Assembly: GCA_013398175.1 (NCBI GenBank)
Contig: VZRZ01007407.1
Location: 223,141 to 287,140, forward strand
DNA from: Climacteris rufus
Lineage: Eukaryota; Chordata; Aves; Passeriformes; Climacteridae
Direction: 5' to 3'
DNA: 64,000 nucleotides
Position numbers and translations under genes: made by a program. Positions within the stretch are counted from its first letter, which is position 1. Every line of letters begins with the position of its first letter. The notes beneath the pieces are model-generated. The model saw nothing but the letters and a program-made list of their open reading frames with translations. It had not been told where the DNA came from and made no database searches. Positions 20,861-35,000 of the stretch are shown here, piece after piece.

Positions 20861-23800
20861 CTTTTCCTGGCCATGATGTGTTTTAAGATGTGTCCTCCAT
20901 TTTATTTCCTTTTGTTTCACTGGCTTATCTATTTGTCCTGAAAATATGTGTACATGCAGTACTCTTGAAGGCTCCCACTTTTTCTTGGTGTTTTAAGGAT
21001 TAGCAGAATGAAACCAGTGCTAATAAAATTAATGTCATGTTATCTATATGTGAAATCTGAGTGTAAGGTTAGGCAAATATTTTCATTGCATCCTACCCAA
21101 AATATCTGCAACATAACTCTTATTCATCTCTGTAAATGCTGATGAATAAATTGCTTGCTTTTTGTGTACTCTATGACTCTCAGTGATTTGCCATTCAGGA
21201 AATAACACTGTGAGGTTTGAGACCCTGAATTTTACCCGTCTTATGGTTTATTTCTAAAGAACATTTTACAAACTTAGACTTGCTGTCTCCTGTACTGAGC
21301 TGACAAGTATATATATCATTAAACCATATAAACATTAGTTTATGAAATATTTTCCTCTTTTTTTCTTTTCCTTTTCTTGGCATGATAAATGAAATCTTAC
21401 TTAGAACAAAAAAATTGTTATAAATTATGCCTCAGTTTTTACTTGAAAGTATCTTTGATAAACTGACAAAAGGTGTGTTGCTTGTTCTCTCATTCCCTAT
21501 CTATAAAACTATTTATTTCTGCTGTTAAAAAGAGAAAGAATAATATGTAGAAAGGTGGCTAGTATGTAAAAAAGAAGGAGGAAAATCAGAAGCCTAACCC
21601 CTAGTTTGCATATATTAGCCTTAGTCCTTTCCTCTAATTACAATATTCGCTACCTGGAACATACAATAAATATTTTTTCTCAGGTGGACCTTTTCATTCC
21701 AAAAACTGTCAGCAGTTCCCTTGTTCCCAGACTTCATGTTCATTCAGCTGTTGGCATATCTGTAATGATTGTCAAGAAGAGGGTTGATTAGCACATACTG
21801 TGGTAGCTTTTCTAATTATGGCTTTTTTCCAAGAGTGTGAATTTCACATTTTGGTAGTAAACCGCGAAGGATTAAACTTTTTGTTGACACAGCTGGATGG
21901 AATTTGAAGTTACTTAACCCCATAACAACTGGCCCCTCAAAGTTTTTGCCAGTTCACTTCCCCAGAACAGTGTTTCATAATGTTCAACCTCAAACCTCAA
22001 TTTTGTTTTCCAGAAGTTTTCAAAGTAGTACTTTTAAGCAGAGTTGTTACTTTTTACTAGTTTTTGGCAAATATTCTGGCTCTGCAGAAAACACAATCTG
22101 TTTGGATGCAGGATTTTCATGTACTCAGAACTGACCAATCTGTTTCCAAATATATGTTTCTTTCAAGTAATTAATCCTCTAGCTGTTTGCTTAAAGCCAA
22201 CTCTTTTGTTATGCTGATGGCTTTTTATCCATATTAGCAATGAGAAGATATTTCTTGGGAAGAAAAAATGAAGCTGAAGAGTCAGCCCTGCAGAAAGAGA
22301 AATATTCTCTGTAGGGCAAAGGGGTGCTCCCATCTTACCTTCCAATGTTTGGTTTAGCTTTCTTAAAGCATATGTGCCACTAAATCTGTCAGGAAAGCCA
22401 ATAATCCTAGCAGAGTGTGGACCACAAGCAGTTTCCACACACTACCGAATGGTTGATCCTTAATCTGAAGCAAGCCTTATCTGCTGGGAAAAAAAGACAG
22501 GAATCTGCTTGTGTCCATCTCGGCTTTTGAGAACAGGACAAAAGTGAATGGAAGAGGAAAGAGAGAAGTGATTAATTTGTTTGCCAACATTACCTAGAGT
22601 GAAGTAGGTGTTAAAAGATAGAACAGCTGTGAAGAGTAGGAAGATGACAAGAAGCTGTCATACAGTCATGAGGATGTGAGAGGTCACGCAGGAAAGGCTG
22701 GGATAGGCAGATGAAACCAACCAGTGTCTTGGGGTTGGTTAGCCTGAGGGTACAGAACAGGCAGCAGTGACCTTGGAGCTGGGTTAGGGGAAGCTGAAGC
22801 TACTCAGTGAGTGTGTCAATAGGCTGCTGGCACATATGCTTTTTGGCCATGCAGAAGCTCTCATAGCTTCAAGGAAGACAGCTGCACTCAGAGATAATGG
22901 CTACGTGATATAACTGTGTGGCATCTGTGAGACTTCTGGCAGCTGCTGCATCACTTAATTTGTTTTCAATTTACTCTATATTGTGTTCTGTGAAAAAGAT
23001 CGAGCTGGGAAGCAAGGAGGAAGGTTGCTTTTTTCTAGGTGATGCTGCCTGACTCTTGCAGCACTCTCTGAAGGCTTCATCTCCTGGAAGCACCTGAGAA
23101 GGGGAAGAAACCTGCAGACTGTGCCCAAATCACCTGATACCCTATTTTTCTAGAAGTAATTAAATATGTTTGATCTAGCGGGGGGTGGTGGATACTGTCA
23201 TCTCTCAGTACATGGTCAGTGAAAACCAGTCACCCCAAATCCTCCAGGATCCTCCATGCTTCAGGGAACATCAAGGTACTTTCTGCAACAGCTTCCATGA
23301 CATAGGCAAAGGAAGTACTCCTGAGACTACCTTTTGGAGAGGCAGGCTCAAACAATTAATTGGACAGAAGCCTTGTGTGCCTTCGCTGAAAGATCCAGAT
23401 GCTGGTTCATTGGCAGCTGCTCCCTATCACTGCAAGTTACAAAGTCACTAGTTATTTATTATTATTTGCAGAACAAATTGCTTGCCCTTCTACATAAGTC
23501 TGCCTGAAAAACACCTGCCAGACAATTAGCTGATTGTTAGCAAATAATCTTTGGACAATGTGTTGCAGGGTCTCTTACATTTCAGCTCATTTTTTTGAGG
23601 TAGTACAAATTAAGAGAAGCTGCTTCGAATGAAAAACCAGTTTAAAACTGCTCTAGGTAATATCCCTGTCACTACCAGTTGCAGTGCAGGAAGAGTCTGG
23701 CACAGAAGGTTCTGGCACAACTACGCTGTGTCCTCCTAGTTCTTACCTGGTACAGTCTTCCTGCTGACTTAGATCAGTGCACAGCAGCAGGAAACCATAA

Positions 23801-26800
23801 ATGATACTTTCTAATTTCTAGACATCCTCCCTTGAATAAACAGTTTTGTATGCAAGAGGAGAAAATTGTGCCAAACATAAGTGTAAGGAAAGGATTATGA
23901 CTAAACAAATACCAGCAACATTACAGCAACAGTTGTTTCCTGTTGCTTAAGCTAAGACTATAATAACGTTAGAATTATTTCTAAGTTCAGCAAAATTCAG
24001 CTGAGTAACTAAATAGCAGGTTATACAAATGATGATGTAAATACTGTGATAAACAATTTTTCTAGATATCAAGTTTCTAAGTGTCAATAGACGACTGTTT
24101 TCTGTGCAACCACAATGGTGAAATAATTAATTCCAAAGCTAGGGGTGTTATCTGTGACCATGACAACCTCTAAAGTAATACATGGATATAAAATTATCTA
24201 ACAAGTTACATTGATTGTCAATGCATTGATGCTGATAACTCAGATTTCATTTTTCAATTTTAAAATTTTAACACTTCAGACAAATGTTCAAATGAAAGAC
24301 AGAATCATGGTATCAAACCTTATAGGACTAATCTGAAGAGAGGTAGCTGCTTGACAGAACTAAGGCCATTCATTTACTTATCCCAGAGATATATTAATGA
24401 TTTTGCATGGAGAATTTTCTGCCTTCGTGGGAGATGGACTTCATCTGCTAGTAACAGAAAAAAATGTTTTCTTGCTCTATTTCACTCTGGCTATTTTGTT
24501 TATTTATTTATTTATCCATGGTGGACACTTAGTTGTGCCCTCAGGCAAAACCTCCAGTTGTTAATGATGACCACTAATAACATTGAATAACATAGGTGTG
24601 ACATCAGTAGTTCTTACCAGGATATCAGCTCAGGGTTTGTGCTTGGTTTCCTACCATTCTTTACCACAGTCTGCTAACTCACATGAGAGTTACAAGAATG
24701 CTCTTCCACCACTGGGATTAGTTGTTCTATATCAGATGCCACACCATGGAAATGCCAAGGACCACGGAACCAGAAATGGAAACAAGAGAGTTTAGGTGTT
24801 CTTTCCTGATGGAAATGCTTGCAAATGATGATGGAAACATGAGCAAACTCATTTTCAGTAATGTGATAAGAAAGAGCTAAACTGTATATGCAGTTACAAA
24901 AAAGAGGGAATGATTATAAATGAAATACTCTCATTTAGATCTGAATATGTAGATCCACTTTGATGAGTTAACAAAATGTATTGCCTTTTCAACACAGTAT
25001 TAGTTTTTAATAATATTAAAGGCATTTGACTTCTTTGACTGGGAAGAAAGCCAATCCTAATCACAGGCACTGTAAATATGGTCTAATCAATTTCTCTGCT
25101 TTATTTTCCATGAATTAATACAACAATATTTATATGCATTTCTACGCCTTTCTATGAATTGCTAACACAGGACAGGACAGTCTTCCAGAAGGCAGATTAT
25201 TTTAGGTTCAAAAAAGGTTGTTGCAATCACTTTCTTAATCACCTTATTCATTACATGGACACCATGTGGTTTTTGAGAGCATGAGTCACTATTATTACAA
25301 TTATTGTAGCCAGGAATGAAGAGAAATAAAAGAAAAGAAGGTGAAGAAAAGCAGGAAAAGGACAAAGAATAAAATAGAGAATCATCATAGTGAAACAAAA
25401 ATAAAACTGGTTTTAAAAATCTGTGTATCAAGTCATCATTGTTTCTTCACAGACCATTGAATAGCATAATTTTTATGGGAATTCAGGCACAAGGCTAAAT
25501 TACAAGGAAGAATTACTTGCTTAAACACATTTAATGAACTTTCTTAACTTTCAAAATTTTTATATTGTTAAGAAATCTCCAATGAAGACTTCTCCAAGGC
25601 TTAAATAATACTGTATATCTCTTAGGGTGAAAAAAGAGATGTAGAAGAGAAGTCTGAAATAACATTAGTTGAGAAGAACTTTAGAAACTGGCTCAATCAG
25701 TTCTCTACAGCAGCAAATTTAACCACTGAAATTTTGTCTCTGAAGAAGAGATACAAATTCTAACTTGAAATAAATGAATAATTCCAGCCATTGTGACTCC
25801 ATAATCTGCCTTGCCAATGAGTACCACTGATCTAATGTTTGATACATTGGCATTATTGAGCTTTCCTTCTGCTATTTAACCTGTTTCTTCTGTGTATTGA
25901 GGGGACAGTAAATTATTTTCTCATCTGAAGTATCTAGAATAGCTGGTTGCTGTCCTAAAGCACTAATTTACATGTCTTTTGTCAGAATTATCTACCATTC
26001 CTTTTTTTCTCTAATAAAACATCATCAGATAAATGTCATTAAAAAACACTTCTGAGCCCTTTTTCACTCCTTAGAAAATTTTTATTAACCTTACATTCAT
26101 TACAATGTTGGCTTAGACTCCTAGCTTCTTGAAATCTTGAATTCAGCTGTAAAAAAAGAAGGTTGTTCAAAGAAAATTAAAGAACATAACCAAACAATGA
26201 GATAGTTTGATATTTATACTAGAAGATCCCAGAGTGGTTTTTATTTTGGTTTCCTAGAAATCACACTTAAGAGCAGCTGAAGTGCTGCTAGGGGCATGAG
26301 CTGACCTATCCTGTAAAACCTCATGTCTCCTTCTACAAATCTGCTGTTGGCTATTTTCATTATTAATACAAGAACTTGAAATGGGATTCTAAGGATCTAC
26401 ATGTTCAGGAGAAAAGAATATTAAGGCAAAGAGAGTTATCTAAATTAATATTTTTTTTTTAATTTTTCTATTTCATAGATAGTATAGGGTAGTCTTCACG
26501 GATTCAAAATATATTTGTCATGTAACATTAAACCCAAACAATATATGTGAGGACTACACAGTAACTACACAGGGAAACAGTGTATCCCATGATGTTCATG
26601 ACCAAAGCCAGCCAGTTGGCTCCATGATGGCACATACCTAACACCCTCTAAGTGGGGTGGGAAATTAGGGTTTCTATATTTGTACAAAATTATATTAAAA
26701 TAAATTATAAATATTCCTGCCTGATTAACATAGGAAAGAGGGCAAACAATTTGCCACATTTTTAAATGGATATGGCTTATCTTGTCTTGTTTTCAAGTTT

Positions 26801-29800
26801 TAATATCTTTTAAAAAACGAACTCTGCTCACATGACCATTTGAATATGGTGAAAGAACAAATCATCTGGATTCTCTTTTTGATCTGCTCTTAAAGACTAT
26901 GGCTTTCTGAGATACTTATACTAGACTAAGACAGAGACACCAAATAAAACAGAATTACACATAACATTCCTTACTTCACTAGATTCAACGTTTGTCTGTC
27001 TCTACTAGGAAAACAACTGGGCATTTTAAATCTCACTCAGAGTCAGTACCTCCAGCAGCAAAACATTTTATATTATTTTTTGGAGACGTTTGTGTGGAGT
27101 TTGAGGAGCTGCTTACAATATAAAACTGAATAATACCTAATGCCATCTCAGACTGAAAGTCTGAATGCTGGATTACACTTAATTTCATTAATCAGTGTGT
27201 TTTTATTATCATCTCTGTTAATAGCAAAATCTTGACTTATTTGCTTGAACAATTGCTGGCTATGATCAGGCTGAGGTTTTGAAGAAGAATGACCTTTTAC
27301 GTGAAGCTTAAGTGAATGTTTGTTCTTATTTATTTTTGGGTAAAGTTCAGCTCATGAACATGTGCTCTAAGATTTCTTTCTGAGAAGAGAACTGGTGTCA
27401 GGCATAAACACCCTAGCAATGTTTTCTGATACTGTAGGGCTTGCAGGTGTTATGAGTCTAAGTGTAGCTGTGGAAAATAATTCCAATGCCACACATGGCT
27501 GTTTCAGTCATCAGCTTTTCTCATTTTGAGTTGAAGATGTTGCCATCTTCTGATGGCTAGACCTGAAATAATAAGCAGCATCAAACTACTAGGCAGATCC
27601 TACAAAGAACAATTAAAACATTTGAATATTTTGGAATACACTATTAGATCCCAAATTATGTTTAGGTTTGGTTCATTTCTCCCTATTGTTACAAAAGTGC
27701 CACTTATTAATATAACCCTTCCTTTTCTGGAGATCCTTGCAGCATCCTGCCTACCTTCTTCTGCATCATGACCTGTAAGAAATAATTTTTCTCTTCCCTT
27801 CTGACAAAAATTGCAGCTTTACATGCTAGCATTATCCCCTGTTAACACCAGGAAGAGTGCAAACACTTTACCTTGTGAAAACTGCATTCTTGCTTCATTA
27901 CCCCAGGGAAGGAAGGAGGAGGGAAGGGGATTGACATGGAAGTGGGCTCCTGTCACTCCGAAGTCCCTGTTTCATTAAGGCAGGGAATTTAAACTCTTCC
28001 TTTCTCCTTTGAATGCATTTAATTTGCCTTAAGTTGCACTAACAACAACACTCCAGTATGTGTGGCTATATGAACAGAAAACCCAGAGTGCCCTAGAGGC
28101 TCCAGTTCCAGATTTTGTCAGCTGTTTGCCTGCTAAGGAGACGAGCAAGTCACATCCTCAGGATACAGAGATGCCTTTGCATACTCACACGGATCCTGGC
28201 AGTGAGCATCATTTAGACTCTTGGGGTGCAGCCTTTTCATTCTAGATTGACATAGTGCTCTGTAACAAAATCATATCCTTGCATTTTCAATAATGCGACA
28301 ATCACATCTTTTTGCAGTTACAGTATTTTATTTTTTTCTATAAATGCAATCAGTTCAGGAGATGTAGACATTTTGTGAATTTTATTCCCTAATCCATGAT
28401 TTAAGCACTTTAGTTAGATTATATCACTATTGAGTATACCAGACAATAACACAAAATGTTGGCTTAAAAATTTATATAGAAACAATAGCCTGTTTTTATT
28501 TTCTGATCACATTTAGGGTGAAAATATTAGAAGGTTTTCTTTGATATATGGCAGACCTTTTTCTAGAGGAAGTTATGAAAATAAAAGTAATTTAAAATTT
28601 TCTTTATTTCCTTGCACCTATTCTAATATGATAGTTCTTTTCTTCTTGTTTCTATCTGTAAAGGAAAAAAAAAGAAGAAAAAGCTTGAGGTGTCCCTTTT
28701 ATTGCATCATTATAATAAAATATTGTTAAGTACAGTGTCCTCAGTTTTGTTTGATACTTGCTTTGTTATCCTAATGAAATAATCTGTTACTTTCAACACA
28801 GCATTTTGATAAAAAATAGTATTTGTTTTAAGAATAACCACATCTAATTTTTGTTATTGTTACCTCATATAAAGCCATAATTCTTTGAAATTTTAAGACA
28901 ATGTTCTCAGCAAGAGACTGAAATATTACAAAGAATGATCTCCTGGTGAGAAGAAGCAAAAGACAGATCTCTCTAAGCAAAATGCAAATTAATTTCACAG
29001 GGTTTTGCTCAGCACAGCAAAGGGAACCATAGCAACATAAGCAAGTATATACATTCAAAAGCTGTTATTGACTGATATGACTAAGACAAAAATTAAAGAG
29101 CAAAATCAATAGTGTTCAAAGTTTGCAAGCACAGATGTGATGATCATTGAAATTTTGCATTTGGATTCAGAGCTCATACAAAATCAGGTATAAAGGTCAC
29201 AGATTAGTAAACTTGAAACTTCTGGGTTTCATTTCTACTGATATAACATATTTTAGTAACTGGAAGGATGCTTTGTGAAATGCAAGTCTTTGTGCAATGT
29301 GTAAGCTGTTTGGTGGTAACTTTCCCAGTTCTAATTCAACGAATTAGAAAGACAACCTACTGTGCTGGCTGCTTTTGTGTATATTACACTGATTAACAAT
29401 CCTGATCTTTTCTGTAGATAGCCTGTCATGACACCAGCATCAAATGCCGTTTTACTTCTCCTGCAGACCAGACATTATTTTCCTTGAAGAGTCACAGTCT
29501 ACTTGGCCATAATAACAGAAAAAATCAGACCAGATTCAATCCATAAAGAAGTGATGGGAGAGAAGGCTGTTAATGGCAGCTCTTGTAGCTTCCTGTGTGG
29601 AAAAAAACAACAGCAAAAAAACCCCAGAAGGTGAACCCAGAGTATATCTGTTTTACAGTGTATAACATCAATTTGAATTTGGATAATGACTCTGGCTGAT
29701 AAAGGCTCTGTAAAACACAAAGCCTTGGAGTAAGCAGTTTAATTTTTATTTTATGACCTTCAGATTTAAATCTGGCATTTATGCACAAGATAATTAGATG

Positions 29801-30732
29801 AGAGCTGACCTGAAGCTCTCAAACCTTGTCATTAATAAGAAATAGCAAGTGAGTGAAGCATCTAGTGTGGGAATTTCCATTGAGGATTTTCAAGGAGTGG
29901 TTTTCTGTGCAGCATGACTCAATATACTCATCAGTGACCAAGAAACAGATTAAAAAAACAACAAAACCCTATTGTACACATTAGACAAAGAGTCTACTGT
30001 TATCCTTATGTATAGAGGAAGAGAATTAGCAAATAATAGCTTTACTTCTGTAAATGGCTTTTTTTCCTATACAAGGAACACATTGAGTCCCATGGCTATC
30101 CACATTTTTAGAAGGATGGTGGAAAATTGCACATAGGGAGGTGCTAAGACTAGAAGTGATGAATAGTCTGTAAACCATGGCTTTCTTTCAAAGAATTGAA
30201 GGGTTCACTTTGTTTAGTACATTGAAGGGAAGTGTGAGAGGCCATGTAATTCAGTTGTAAAAGTATCTTCAGTAAGAGAAAATGGTACGTATATTAGCAT
30301 TTTCCCAGCCAACTAAAAAAAAAAAAAGTAATGAAAGTAAATGTTCTGGACGTAAAGCTGAATAATTTAGATGAGAAAATTAAGTACACTTTTACAAAAG
30401 CCATAATTACTCCACCAAGATAAGCAGTAAATATTAACAAGAACAGCATTTTTATTATCACACTTATCCTTGAGATCTTCAAATGAAGTTTGAATTATTT
30501 CTGGGAATACATGTTGGCCAAATTCAAATTACTGAAGTTAATATGAGAATAACAGAGAAAATCAAGGTGCACTAGAAGTCAAAGTAATGGCTAGTTCTTC
30601 CTAGCTTCCTAGGTTTTTCATCAGCATTTCTAAATCTACCTTTTTAAGCCAGTAGTACACTGTGTATAGAGTAGAAATACAGGGAACAGACCTAAGCAGG
30701 GGTGGGTGTGTGTGTGTGTAAATTAGTAGTGG
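20861..30732. other. Intergenic, about 9.9 kb without a recognised gene
   Basis: AT-rich sequence with no open frame beyond about 91 codons, no named repeat apart from short T/A runs, and a GT repeat (30706-30719) next to the following LTR. I see no tRNA, rRNA or familiar conserved exon. Confidence 0.6.
30706..30719. repeat. (GT)n dinucleotide repeat
   Basis: A short GT run ends 9 bp before the duplicated GTGG that bounds the LTR at 30733. It is simple sequence that predates or is unrelated to the insertion. Confidence 0.85.
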
Positions 30733-31377
30733 TGTATCGCTGGCTCCAGGGTCCTGCTGGAGGCCACTCAGCAATATTCTGTGAGTGACCCTGGTGGAGC
30801 AGGGGCTGCAGATCACAGTCACCCCAGACACAGGGCTTCCTCCAGCAGCTCTTTTAGTTGCTGGCTCCTCTGGAGGCGAGAGAGCCCCAAGCCGATGTTA
30901 CAGGTGCAGGTGAGAGTAAAGGCTTGAGAGAAGGGCCTTGGTGTGAAGTCCAGCTCTTTATTCCCAGGGGAAGCAGCAGGGAAGGCAGGAGAGGGTCCAG
31001 GGATCCAGGAGAGGCGACGCAAAGATCGGGAACAGCTGAACACATCCAGGGGCCAAAGGCAGGAGAATGCAGTGGAGAGGGATATTTATAGGGATACAAG
31101 CAGGGGAAAGTAACCAATAGGGGTACAGAGATTAACATGTAGCCAAAGGCTAACTAAACCGAAATGAAGTTTCCAGAACTTAACCTTTTACAGAACATGA
31201 AATCCTACACACACTAACCAATGAAACTCTAACAAGCAAAGCAAACTGAAAAGGATGCCGAGGGTGAACCAAAAGCTCACCCTAACCAGGAGCGTGGCTT
31301 AGACAGTGGCAGGCTCAGGCTGGTCCCACCAATCTTGAGTCTCTGGGGTTGTGGCTTCTGCCACACACACTGCCGCA
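30733..31377 (-). mobile_element. ERV LTR with TATA box and polyA signal
   Basis: The 645-bp element has TG/CA termini (TGTATCGCTGG at left, CACTGCCGCA at right) and is flanked by GTGG at 30729-30732 and 31378-31381. On the minus strand a TATA box CTATAAATA (complement of 31083-31091) is followed about 125 bp later by AATAAA (complement of 30957-30962), leaving a U5 of about 220 bp. That order shows minus orientation and a complete U3-R-U5. A 4-bp duplication would suit a class I ERV, but such a short match could be chance. No gag, pol or env is adjacent, so it is a solo LTR. It shares blocks with the LTR at about 11.69-12.17 kb. Confidence 0.78.
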
Positions 31378-32169
31378 GTGGTAAAAAGGGGAAAGAGGTT
31401 TCTATATGTGTTCTGCAATATTTTTCTCTCCCCTTCCCTCTCTTTCTCCAAAACACTCACGGTCATTTCTTAACGAGCTTACATTGAGAAGGATTTTATC
31501 TCAGAAGGATAAGAAAGCTTGATGGAGGTAATACTTAGCAAATTGCTTTTATATCTGAGCTAAGAATAGCACTTGCCAGTTCAACTGATCGAGTCATAAA
31601 GCATGTTGAAGGAGATGGGGCAAGGCTGTTTCCATATGCAAATATGTATGCAAAATATCCTCTGGCTATATATGTGGAGAGTGTTAATACACCCCACTGT
31701 TCCTAATTTCTGCTCCAAAATGCAAAACCTGTGCAGGACACTCAGAACAGCACTGTCATCAAGACTTTGCTTATAGCACTGGAATTCTGTGACTTTGGCT
31801 TGCTAAGCAAAATATTTGCAATGCAGAGTTAGCCTTTATTCCCTCATGCTTTTAAATCAGCCTTGGGAAGTCTTTTTTTTTTTTTTTTTTTTAATTGCAG
31901 CATTCTAAGGTTCTGATTTTCAAAACAACAGCCTAGCACTAGAAAACTGTCCTAGTCAAGCGAATACTTCTTTATGCAGAAGATTATCTAAAACCTTTGG
32001 TTACTGAAGGCTTTGCACAAAGAGAAAGGCAGTAATTTTGCCATGGGCAAATCTGAGCAGACCTGGAATGTTTGTGCGGTTGTGATGAAACCTCCTGATT
32101 AATTTAATATCTTCAGAAGCAGAAGATACCATGGATTATTAATGCTTAGGATGCCTGAGAGCATGCTTG

Positions 32170-32275
32170 TGGTACAAATGGAGACCAAGGCAGGGAGTCC
32201 CTAATTTATCGTTGGACCCAAGCTCACACGGTGTGTCAGCAGTGCCTGGCAGGTGCGGGAGGTCAGATCCACAGC
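32170..32275 (+). repeat. Possible ancient MIR SINE remnant
   Basis: TACAAATGGAGACCAAGGCAGGGAG followed about 30 bp later by CCCAAGCTCACACGGTGTGTCAGCAGTGCC resembles the central part of the amniote MIR consensus (TACAGATGAGGAAACTGAGGC... then CCCAAGGTCACACAGCT...GGCAG). The match is patchy, as expected for an element more than 100 million years old, and was judged by eye. Chance similarity is possible. Confidence 0.35.
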
Positions 32276-34417
32276 AGGAGCTGCTGTCTCGAGGCAGGGC
32301 ATGTTAGTTCAGAGGCAGGCTTGGGTGCACACAGCTTCCAGGATGTCAGCTTTGATGGGTCCAGTAATGGTAGCAAGAGTCTGAGGGATCTGCTGGCAGG
32401 AAACTTTTGGGAAATGTTACCTCAGCAGTGACCTATGTTGGAGCATTAATTTCAGCAATATACCCCTTGAAATCTTGATAATTTTGCTGAAATTTCCCTC
32501 CTAAATGCCTATGCATGTAAAATTGTTTTTTTATAGTGCCACTTTTACATGAGAATGCCTTGTTGTTATCGCATGCTGCGTAATGTATTTGTGTTTTCAG
32601 ATCAGTACCAACAGTATTTTTTCAAGCTAATTTTCATTGCTGATCTTATTTTCTTCCCTCTTTACCCATAACAGAGCTATTCCCAAGCTATTTGAAGTCA
32701 GCAGAAACACTAATACAGACTTCAAAGGAACCCAAATGTGTTTTCAAGAACAGATCAGAATGTGCCTTCTGTGCTGAAGGATCAATTAACGCAGAGGATG
32801 TGAAGTGCAAGCAGAGAAACCACCAGGCTCTGTCATACCCCACAGAAAAGCATAGTTCTTCTGAGTAGAGAAGATAATTTGTGCAGATGACCTGTCATTT
32901 TAGGGGAGGTGTGTTTAGGGTTGCATTAAATAGTCTAAGAAGACAAAAATAGTTTTAATTTGTGACTGATGATGAGATCAGTTTATAGAATTAAAAAGTT
33001 TTCTGGTGGAAATGGCTATACATCTTGTTTCTAACACATTTTTGCACTGAAAATGTATCCTGAATTAAATCTCATTTGGTCCGATTTCACTGAATCTGCT
33101 AGTTAATGTTCTTAATCCAGCATTCTACGCTTTCCCCAACAGAGCCTGATTGATTACAAAGCAGACATAACACATTTCTCTTTACCACTGACCCATTTTG
33201 TAAGCCAGCTTGACTTAGTTGTGATGTCTTAAACAACACAAAATTTTTACTAAGCAGGGGTTTTACTTGCTTCATCTGGAATGGCAGGAATTATTGCTAA
33301 ACCAGGTTCTTCTTTTTTTTTTTTTTTAATTACTGTACCAAGAATTATGGCCACTTACATCCATGTGCTTTCCTAGAGTATCCAGATGTATCAGCTGTTT
33401 TTTCTTGTGCAAGGGAAAATGCTCTATCACTCTGCTTTGCAAAACACATCTAGATTAATCCTCCCTGCAAGGCTAAAATTCATGAGCTTAGTGGTTTTGG
33501 TTGATTGTCAACAAAATCAGCTAAATGGATCTGCATTTTTCTGTGCTTATTATCCTATCAATTATAACTGATATAATTGGCTTTGTGATTTTTGCATTAC
33601 AACTGCCTTATCACTTGCCATTTGTCCTGTTTTATGCAATGGAATACTTTTGCTTCTTAGATTTACAAAGGGTTTATGGAACAAGATGCCATGAAATCGG
33701 AGTGCATACTTGTTTCCACTTTCATTCTTATCATGCCTCCATTTCATGATCTAAAGACAGAGACAGTTCTCAGGGAATGACTTTCCAGCTACAGATACCT
33801 GAAATAAATAAACCCCTTTTCTTTATTCACAAAATTCCCTCTTTGAAGCATGAATAAGAACTCATACTGAAAGGATAGCTTAAGCAAAGGTAGAGATTTT
33901 TTACATTGTGAACAGAATTATGATCTAAATGATATATACAGAAGCCAAACAATTTACTTGAGCAATTAGCCTGAGGCTAATGTGCTTCCTTGACTGGTGA
34001 TGTGACTCTGTGAGTTCTGTGTTTTAAATAATATTATCCGTATTATTAATATAGATTGAGGACATGTTCAGAATTATAATGAATATGGTAACTCTTCAGC
34101 TAAAAAGATAATTATATCAGGAGGAAAGAATTAGCCAAATTGTGTTGGGTTTTGGCAGACACTAACATTGGATAGCTATATTCAGCTTCATTTGTCCCCA
34201 GCTGATAGAGGCAATCCAGTCTCCAGAGACAAACAGATGTACATGGTTCACTCTGTCACCTGGTTCACTGTCTTCTCTTGTGTTGTGTTCTTTTTATGGC
34301 AACAAGCTGCTACTGGTAGAAATTTGGCACAGAGACTCATGAGCAAAGCATATAGGCATTTGTCTGAACACACAGCAAAGATTTGGAATTACTGCAATAT
34401 TTTTGAAAGTTCCTCCG

Positions 34418-34470
34418 CCCCCCCCCCCCCCCCCCCCCCCTTTTTTTTTTTGTTTTTTTCCANCCCCGCC
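34418..34470. repeat. Poly-C/poly-T block with one N
   Basis: A run of 23 C (34418-34440) is followed by 11 T, G, 7 T, then a short C-rich part with N at 34463. The abrupt change between homopolymers and the ambiguous base suggest poor sequence or a misjoined repeat. The frame through it (Pro then Phe) is not a protein. Confidence 0.9.
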
Positions 34471-34961
34471 TCCCTTATTTTATGTGTGTTTTAGTAAATC
34501 ACTCTGAAGCCAAAGCATGAAGGTTTAGTGGAAACTCTTTATTTTGGACTCAGCTAGTAGAGTTTTAGCCTCTTGGAAACAGTTAAAATTACTGTAAATG
34601 TTCTTAATTTTGAAACATTTTGATGCCAATAGTCTGTGTGTTGTCTCTTGCTTTGGTCTTGGCAGTTTCAAAGTTCACTGCACACTGGTTTCATCCTTGC
34701 TTGTGTGCCAAGTTACTAATTATTAGTGATAATATTAACAAAAATTACCTAAAATTATGCCAAAAATATTCCTTATTTGGCAAAGACAATGTGTATACAT
34801 GTTATGAAAATATAAAGGTTTCCCCAACACCATAAAATCCCCAGAAATAGGGATTATGTACAGAGGCAAGTCTTTCTAAAGAAGAGTCTTTGATGAAAGT
34901 TTCAAAGATGCTCAAATAAAATTAAAGGTCAAGATTTCAAATGTCATAAATGCAGAACATT

Positions 34962-34964
34962 ATA

Positions 34965-35000
<36 letters not shown>
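34962..35000. repeat. Compound (TG)n(TA)n microsatellite
   Basis: About seven TG units pass directly into about eleven TA units. It is a typical compound dinucleotide repeat, prone to length change. Confidence 0.95.

Noticed and set aside
30854..31138. Open frames on both strands at about 30.85-31.14 kb
   Set aside because: They lie wholly inside the LTR U3/R region and are a result of its GC-rich composition.
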